Assembly: GCA_015520245.1 (NCBI GenBank)
Contig: WAQM01000167.1
Span: 1 to 5,862, forward strand
From: Pyrodictiaceae archaeon
GTDB lineage: Archaea > Thermoproteota > Thermoprotei_A > Sulfolobales > Pyrodictiaceae
Reading direction: 5' to 3'
Length of the DNA: 5,862 nucleotides
Both the position numbers and the translations under genes were made by a program. Under the pieces are notes generated by a model, which had not been told where the DNA came from, searched no databases, and saw only the letters and a program-made list of their open reading frames with translations. Shown piece after piece: positions 1-3,499 of the stretch. Every line of letters starts with the position of its first letter. Positions within the stretch are counted from its first letter, which is position 1.

Positions 1-82
1 GTCGATGTTCGCGCTGATACCGCTGGTGTCGGTCGCGGTCCTAGTCGCCGCCGATGCAGTGATGTCCAGGCTCCGCATCTGA
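1..82 (+). CDS. C-terminal end of a membrane protein, possibly a T2SSF/pilus component (partial)
   Basis: The reading frame entered from the left edge stays open from base 2 and stops at the TGA at 80-82. The 26 visible residues contain a hydrophobic stretch (ALIPLVSVAVLVAADAV) followed by a short basic tail (SRLRI), which looks like a last transmembrane helix with a cytoplasmic tail. The stop is only 10 bases before the ATG of the next gene, so the two are very likely co-transcribed. Archaeal pilus clusters often carry two adjacent T2SSF membrane proteins, so this may be the first of such a pair. That is an inference from position and hydrophobicity only; too little sequence is present to assign a family. 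Confidence 0.55.
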   Translation, partial: SMFALIPLVSVAVLVAADAVMSRLRI

Positions 83-83
83 C

Positions 84-92
84 GGTGGGAGC
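84..92 (+). promoter_or_regulatory. Ribosome binding site of the T2SSF gene
   Basis: GGTGGGAGC sits directly before the ATG at 93. The GGTG part can pair with the CACC of the archaeal 16S rRNA 3' end at a spacing of five bases. The same nine bases precede the GTG start of ccmF at 3491-3499. Confidence 0.6.
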
Positions 93-971
93 ATGGTCAA
101 CACGAGGCCCTACTGGGCCCCCTACGCGGTCGCCTCGGCGGCCGCCGCGGCCGTGCTGTTGCTGCTCTACTACTACTCGCTCCTGCTGGGCCGCGTGGAG
201 CCGCGTGTCACCGCCGTCGCGGGTCTGCCGGTGGTGTACGACAGGGAGACGCTTGCGTTCACCGCCGCGCTCATCGTTGCCGCGGCGCTGCCCGTCTACG
301 TCTACGCCAGGAGGGCCTACTCGTGGGCGCAGAGCCTCAGGGAGCAGACGCGCGACTTCCTGCTCATATTCTCGGGCCTCGTCGAGGGCACCGAGTCCGT
401 CTACGAGGCGCTAATGATAGGGTCCAGGATGGTGGGCCGCCCCCTCTCGGTCATGGTCGAGTACATGGCCAGGCTCTACAAGCTCACCGGCAGCATCGAG
501 AGGGCCTTCGAGGAGGCCTTTAAGGGCGCGCCGCGCGACGTCCGCCTGCTCCTCTCCACCATCGTGCTTGCGGCGAGGGGCGGCGGCAGGATGGAGGAGG
601 TGATCTCGCAGGCCGCCAGCTTCGCCAACGAGCTCAGGAGGTTCGGCATACTGGTCGAGTCCAGGCTCGCCGAGTACACGGCCATAGTCGCGCTCAGCAG
701 CATAACGTTCAGCTTCGCGGCCGCCGTGATAGTCAAGCTGCTGCAGGCGCTGGGAGCCGCCACCCTGCCCTTCATGAGGGCCGCGATGCCGCCGATAGAG
801 GTGCTGCAGGCGCTCTTCTACTACACGATGCTGATAATAACGCTGTTCTCCTCGATCGTGGTGGGGAAGGTGATACGCGGCTACGCGCCCCTCGCGGCCA
901 AGTACGTGGCGATCCTCGTGCCCGTCAACACGGTGGTGCTCCTGTACCTGCCCGACATCATCCCCGGCTAA
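93..971 (+). CDS. Type II/IV secretion system F-family (TadC/FlaJ-like) membrane protein
   Basis: This 292-residue protein is probably the inner-membrane platform of an archaeal type IV pilus or related machine, the part that couples the cytoplasmic assembly ATPase to pilin insertion. Two hydrophobic segments (about 9-33 and 54-72) come first. A mostly helical, charged cytoplasmic region (about 75-190) follows, with the T2SSF layout: a helix beginning REQTRDFLLIFSG, a helix around EYMARLYKLTGSIERAFEEA, and the conserved-looking GGGRMEEVISQAASFANELRR segment. Further membrane segments lie at about 193-217, 236-259 and 268-289. The order (membrane pair, cytoplasmic domain, membrane helices) is typical of archaeal TadC/FlaJ proteins, and the length suits a single T2SSF unit. 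It contains no cysteine. The ATG at 93 is chosen because GGTG (84-87) lies five bases upstream and no other in-frame start is close. Which appendage it serves cannot be told, since the ATPase and pilins are outside the window. Confidence 0.85.
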   Translation: MVNTRPYWAPYAVASAAAAAVLLLLYYYSLLLGRVEPRVTAVAGLPVVYDRETLAFTAALIVAAALPVYVYARRAYSWAQSLREQTRDFLLIFSGLVEGTESVYEALMIGSRMVGRPLSVMVEYMARLYKLTGSIERAFEEAFKGAPRDVRLLLSTIVLAARGGGRMEEVISQAASFANELRRFGILVESRLAEYTAIVALSSITFSFAAAVIVKLLQALGAATLPFMRAAMPPIEVLQALFYYTMLIITLFSSIVVGKVIRGYAPLAAKYVAILVPVNTVVLLYLPDIIPG

Positions 972-975
972 GGCG

Positions 976-985
976 GGGCGCGCCC
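976..985. repeat. Perfect 10-bp palindrome just after the T2SSF stop codon
   Basis: GGGCGCGCCC is self-complementary and begins four bases after the TAA at 969-971. It is not followed by a T-run, so it is not a standard archaeal terminator. In DNA this GC-rich a 10-bp palindrome may be chance; no function is claimed. Confidence 0.4.
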
Positions 986-1007
986 GGGCGGTTCAGCAGT
1001 ATCCTCC

Positions 1008-1030
1008 GCGATAAGCTCTTTAGTAACGCA
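1008..1030 (+). promoter_or_regulatory. Candidate archaeal TATA-type promoter for the regulator/thiol-redox/ccmF operon
   Basis: This is the only AT-rich patch in the intergenic region. CTTTAGTAAC (1018-1027) resembles a degenerate crenarchaeal TATA box, and GATAAGCT lies immediately upstream (1010-1017). With the usual distance of about 25-27 bases, transcription would begin near 1045-1050. That leaves a leader of roughly 50 bases holding two inverted repeats and a GGAGG site before the TTG at 1097. The match is by eye and the box is not canonical. Confidence 0.45.
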
Positions 1031-1046
1031 TCGGCTGCTGATAGGC

Positions 1047-1061
1047 GGGGCTTGGAGCCCC
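1047..1061. repeat. Inverted repeat 1 upstream of the HTH_10 regulator
   Basis: GGGGCT-TGG-AGCCCC is a perfect 6-bp inverted repeat with a 3-base centre. It lies at or just after the predicted transcription start and shares base 1061 with the next inverted repeat. It could be an operator half of a regulator site or the first of two leader RNA hairpins. Confidence 0.6.
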
Positions 1062-1076
1062 CCTAACAGCTTAGGG
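1061..1076. repeat. Inverted repeat 2 upstream of the HTH_10 regulator (candidate operator)
   Basis: CCCTAA-CAGC-TTAGGG is a perfect 6-bp inverted repeat with a 4-base centre. Beyond one mismatch it extends to CC at 1058-1059 pairing with GG at 1078-1079. Its arms contain AT pairs, unlike the surrounding GC-rich DNA, which makes chance less likely. The position, right after the putative promoter of a transcription factor gene, fits autoregulation, but a leader RNA structure is equally possible. Confidence 0.6.
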
Positions 1077-1081
1077 TGGTC

Positions 1082-1086
1082 GGAGG
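1082..1086 (+). promoter_or_regulatory. Shine-Dalgarno site that favours the TTG start of the regulator
   Basis: GGAGG lies ten bases upstream of TTG at 1097. The alternative GTG at 1076 has no comparable site before it and overlaps the second inverted repeat, so this motif is the main reason for choosing 1097. Confidence 0.55.
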
Positions 1087-1096
1087 GCGGCGGCGA

Positions 1097-1915
1097 TTGC
1101 TGCACAAGCCGCTGGTGGTGTTCTGCGTCAACGACAGCATGCCCTGCCCGCTGCACAGGGCGGTCAGAGCGCTGGGGGCCGGCTCGCCGGACGCCATAGC
1201 CGTGAGGGTGCTGAGGGCCAACGTCGACCCGTCGCTGCCCGCCGCCGAGCTCTGGGTGAGGGTGAGCGGCGACCAGAGGCTCATCGAGCGGCTTGAGGAG
1301 GAGGTGCGCAGGCTGGGCGGGAGCGTCCAGAGGCTGTACTCCAACAGGTTCAACACCGTCTACAGGATGGTGTTCCAGGAGTGCCCGTGCGTTAAGGACG
1401 GGAGGCTCGAGGCCGGCTGCCCGCTGCTGGCCGCGCCGCTCGGGCTCATGAACAAGTCGGTCGTGGTGACGCCGTCCGGGGTGCTCTACGAGTACATAGT
1501 CGCCTCGAGGAGGGGGCTGGAGAGGCTGGAGGCCATGGGCTGCAGGGTGGTCCTCGCCCACGGGATAGACGAGTACGACTACATGCTCAGCGAGAAGCAG
1601 GAGCTCGCGCTGATCTACGCCTACCTGATGGGCTACTACAGGTTCCCCCGCAGCGTCAGCCTGAAGGCGCTCGCGGAGAAGCTCGGGCTCTCGGTGTCCA
1701 CGCTCGCCGAGCTTCTGAGGCGAGCCGAGGCCAAGGTCGTAGAGGCGTTCGTGAGGCACGAGCTCCCCCACTACCTGGTTAGCATAGTGCTGAGCCGCGG
1801 CGGCTTCCACCGCGCGCTCGAGGAGAGGCTGAGCAGCCGGGGCCGCCGCGGCCCCAGGCCCGGGGCAGCAGCCCCGGAGGGGCCGGCGGGGGTCGCGGAC
1901 GCCGCGCGGGCCTAA
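1097..1915 (+). CDS. HTH_10 (bacterio-opsin activator type) transcriptional regulator with cysteine-containing sensor domain
   Basis: This is a 272-residue DNA-binding regulator counted from TTG 1097; an in-frame GTG at 1076 would add seven residues (MVGGRRR) but lacks a ribosome site. The C-terminal half carries the archaeal HTH_10 pattern at about 164-218: LSEKQELALIYAYLMGYY, then SLKALAEKLGLSVSTLAELL with the probable recognition helix in the second part, then a helix RRAEAKVVEAF. The N-terminal domain (about 3-155) looks like a mixed alpha/beta ligand domain. It holds six cysteines: C10 and C17 (CX6C), C96 and C98 (CPC), C108 and C149. These could bind a metal or act as a redox switch. 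The last 28 residues are a low-complexity Arg/Gly/Pro/Ala tail. The gene is 42 bases ahead of the thioredoxin-cytochrome-CcdA fusion and probably heads its operon, so control of cytochrome c maturation or thiol-redox genes is a reasonable inference. The ligand is unknown. Confidence 0.85.
   Translation: MLHKPLVVFCVNDSMPCPLHRAVRALGAGSPDAIAVRVLRANVDPSLPAAELWVRVSGDQRLIERLEEEVRRLGGSVQRLYSNRFNTVYRMVFQECPCVKDGRLEAGCPLLAAPLGLMNKSVVVTPSGVLYEYIVASRRGLERLEAMGCRVVLAHGIDEYDYMLSEKQELALIYAYLMGYYRFPRSVSLKALAEKLGLSVSTLAELLRRAEAKVVEAFVRHELPHYLVSIVLSRGGFHRALEERLSSRGRRGPRPGAAAPEGPAGVADAARA
1839..1877. repeat. Two adjacent GC-rich inverted repeats in the 3' end of the regulator gene
   Basis: GGGGCCGC-C-GCGGCCCC at 1839-1855 has perfect 8-bp arms. 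CCGGGGC-AGCA-GCCCCGG at 1860-1877 has perfect 7-bp arms. Both lie in the part coding the low-complexity Arg/Gly/Pro/Ala tail. They could fold in the mRNA between the regulator and the fusion gene; local composition alone makes such repeats more frequent. Confidence 0.45.
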
Positions 1916-1939
1916 GGTCGCTCGCCCGCGACCGTCTCC

Positions 1940-1957
1940 GGCGGGCGGTGTCCCGCC
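1940..1957 (+). promoter_or_regulatory. Hairpin with the GGTG ribosome site in its loop, abutting the GTG start of the fusion gene
   Basis: GGCGGG (1940-1945) and CCCGCC (1952-1957) are perfectly complementary. The six-base loop between them, CGGTGT, contains GGTG (1947-1950), the likely ribosome site, seven bases before GTG 1958. A stem ending exactly at the start codon could tune translation of the fusion relative to the regulator. No independent promoter is visible in 1916-1957. Confidence 0.45.
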
Positions 1958-3484
1958 GTGGGCGCCCGCCTCCCCGTCGAGGGCGTCGCCGTCCTTGCCC
2001 TGCTGGCAGCCGCTAGCGCCGTGGCGTTCTCGCTCGTGCTCGTGCTCGAGGACGTGACGAGGGCGTACACGGAGGTCGTGGGCAACAGGATACCGAACCT
2101 GGCCGCCCTCGAGAGGCTGCTGAGGGAGTCCGAGAAGCCCGTCGTCGTCATGTTCGAGTCCGAGGCGTGCCCCACCTGCAGGAGGATCATGCCCTACTGG
2201 GCGAGGCTGGAGGAGGCGAGCGACGAGCTCCCCGTGGCGTTCTACCACATAACGTACAGCCCCGAGAGCGCCTCGGCCTTCCAGAGGTACGGGGTTGCCG
2301 AGACCCCCACCTTCATAGTCTTCGTGGACGGCGAGCCCGTGGCCAGGCACGTCGGCGACTTCCCCGGCGACAACGTCACCCAGGCGATACTCGACTGGGC
2401 CCTCGCGGCCGCGGGCCTGGCGGTGGCCTCGGACCCGGAGCGGCTGGCCTCGCAGGGCCTCAGCGTCTACAACTCCCGCTGCGCCGCCTGCCACGGGAGG
2501 ATAGAGTCCCTCGACCCGAGCTCAATCCGCTCGTGGTTCGAGGCGAGGCGCCTCGTCGCGGGCGACCTCCTCGCCGAGAGGCTCGCCGAGGCCCTGGAGG
2601 CGAACGCCACGCTGTCCGAGCTCTACGGTGGCTACGGCTCGCTAGCCCAGGCGGTGGCGTCGATGAGGCGCTACGTACCCGACCTCTCGGCCTACGAGGT
2701 TGACAGGGCAGCCTACCTGCTCGAGTACGCGTCCGCCGTCCTGCTCGGCCGCGAGCCCCCGAGGATCGAGCTTGGGGAGGCGCTGGGGCTGACCTCGCCC
2801 GGCCCCGGCAGGTCGACGCCCCTCAACGCGACCGGACCCGCCGCAGCCGGCGTGGCCGGCCTGGTCGCTGCGGCGGCGGCCCTCGTGGCGGGGGTCGCCA
2901 CCGCCCTCTCGCCGTGCACCTTCCCGGTGCTCGTGGCCCACGTGGCGGTGCTGGCGAGGGGTGGCCGCGGCCTGGGCCCGCTCAGCTGCGCCGCCTGCGG
3001 CCTCGCCGCTGCCGCTGCTGCGCTGGGTGTTGGCGCCCTCTTCGCGCTCGCGGGCCCCGCCGTCGCGCTGGCCCAGGAGCTGGCGCTGCCCGTCCTCGGC
3101 TCCCTCGTCGCCGGCGCCGGCTTCGCCGCCCTGCTCGGCGTCCCCATGGAGCTCCCGGCGCTCGTGGGCAGGAGGCCCGCGGGCCTCGGGGGCTTCTGCG
3201 CGGTCTACGGCCTGCTGGCGCTCCAGTGCAACCTGCCCATGGTGGCCGGCGCGCTCCTGCTGGTGGCTGGGTCGGGGGCCCTGGGAGCCCCCCTCCTCGC
3301 GGCCGCCGCCTTCGCCGCGGGGGCCGGCGGCTCGCTCGCGGCCTCGGTCTACGCGATCTCCAGGCTCGGCGACACGGTCGCCCGCAGGCTGGTGAGCCGC
3401 GGCCCCACCCTGTACAGGGCGGGCGGCCTCGCAATGCTCGTGGCTGGCCTCACGCTCCTGGCCTACGGCCTCGGCCTGCTCTAG
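1958..3484 (+). CDS. Membrane-anchored thioredoxin (CPTC) - cytochrome c (CAACH) - CcdA fusion protein
   Basis: This 508-residue protein joins three redox modules that are normally separate. Residues 9-30 form a signal anchor. Residues about 55-152 are a thioredoxin domain with CPTC (C71, C74), the same tetrapeptide as bacterial CcmG/DsbE, and the cis-proline in ETPTF (P117). Residues about 165-262 are a class I cytochrome c domain with CAACH (C175, C178, H179), probable distal ligand M236 in SMRRYVP, and a closing helix DLSAYEVDRAAYLLEYA. After a Pro/Gly/Thr linker (279-296) comes a six-helix CcdA/DsbD-beta domain with TM1 motif SPCTFP (C320) and TM4 motif LQCNLP (C424). Basic loops (ARGGRG, GRRPAG, ARRLVSRG) put loops 1, 3 and 5 inside, which places the thioredoxin and cytochrome outside. 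The likely job is to carry electrons from cytoplasmic thioredoxin to extracytoplasmic thiols for cytochrome c maturation, with ccmF next door. Extra cysteines are CAAC at 344-347 and C414. Sequons N139, N216 and N290 lie in the outer part. GTG 1958 has GGTG at 1947. Confidence 0.92.
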   Translation: MGARLPVEGVAVLALLAAASAVAFSLVLVLEDVTRAYTEVVGNRIPNLAALERLLRESEKPVVVMFESEACPTCRRIMPYWARLEEASDELPVAFYHITYSPESASAFQRYGVAETPTFIVFVDGEPVARHVGDFPGDNVTQAILDWALAAAGLAVASDPERLASQGLSVYNSRCAACHGRIESLDPSSIRSWFEARRLVAGDLLAERLAEALEANATLSELYGGYGSLAQAVASMRRYVPDLSAYEVDRAAYLLEYASAVLLGREPPRIELGEALGLTSPGPGRSTPLNATGPAAAGVAGLVAAAAALVAGVATALSPCTFPVLVAHVAVLARGGRGLGPLSCAACGLAAAAAALGVGALFALAGPAVALAQELALPVLGSLVAGAGFAALLGVPMELPALVGRRPAGLGGFCAVYGLLALQCNLPMVAGALLLVAGSGALGAPLLAAAAFAAGAGGSLAASVYAISRLGDTVARRLVSRGPTLYRAGGLAMLVAGLTLLAYGLGLL

Positions 3485-3490
3485 GCCCGG

Positions 3491-3499
3491 GGTGGGAGC
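3491..3499 (+). promoter_or_regulatory. Ribosome binding site of ccmF
   Basis: GGTGGGAGC immediately precedes the GTG at 3500 and is identical to the nine bases before the ATG at 93. GGTG at five bases from the start codon supports GTG 3500 as the start. The gap after the previous stop is only 15 bases, so ccmF shares the fusion gene's transcript. Confidence 0.6.

Noticed and set aside
972..1050. Transcription terminator after the T2SSF gene
   Set aside because: No T-rich run follows the GC palindrome at 976-985; nothing matches an archaeal terminator.
1076..1096. GTG at 1076 as the start of the HTH_10 gene
   Set aside because: It overlaps the right arm of an inverted repeat and has no ribosome site, while TTG 1097 has GGAGG ten bases upstream. 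It remains possible and would only add seven residues.
968..2494. Long open frame of 508 codons on the - strand
   Set aside because: It lies opposite the regulator and fusion genes, and its translation is Gly/Ala/Arg/His-rich low complexity without a recognisable domain. High GC removes stop codons in other frames.
2987..2998. CAAC at residues 344-347 of the fusion as a second haem site
   Set aside because: It is followed by Gly, not His, and lies at the start of a predicted membrane helix near the cytoplasmic side, where haem c is not attached.
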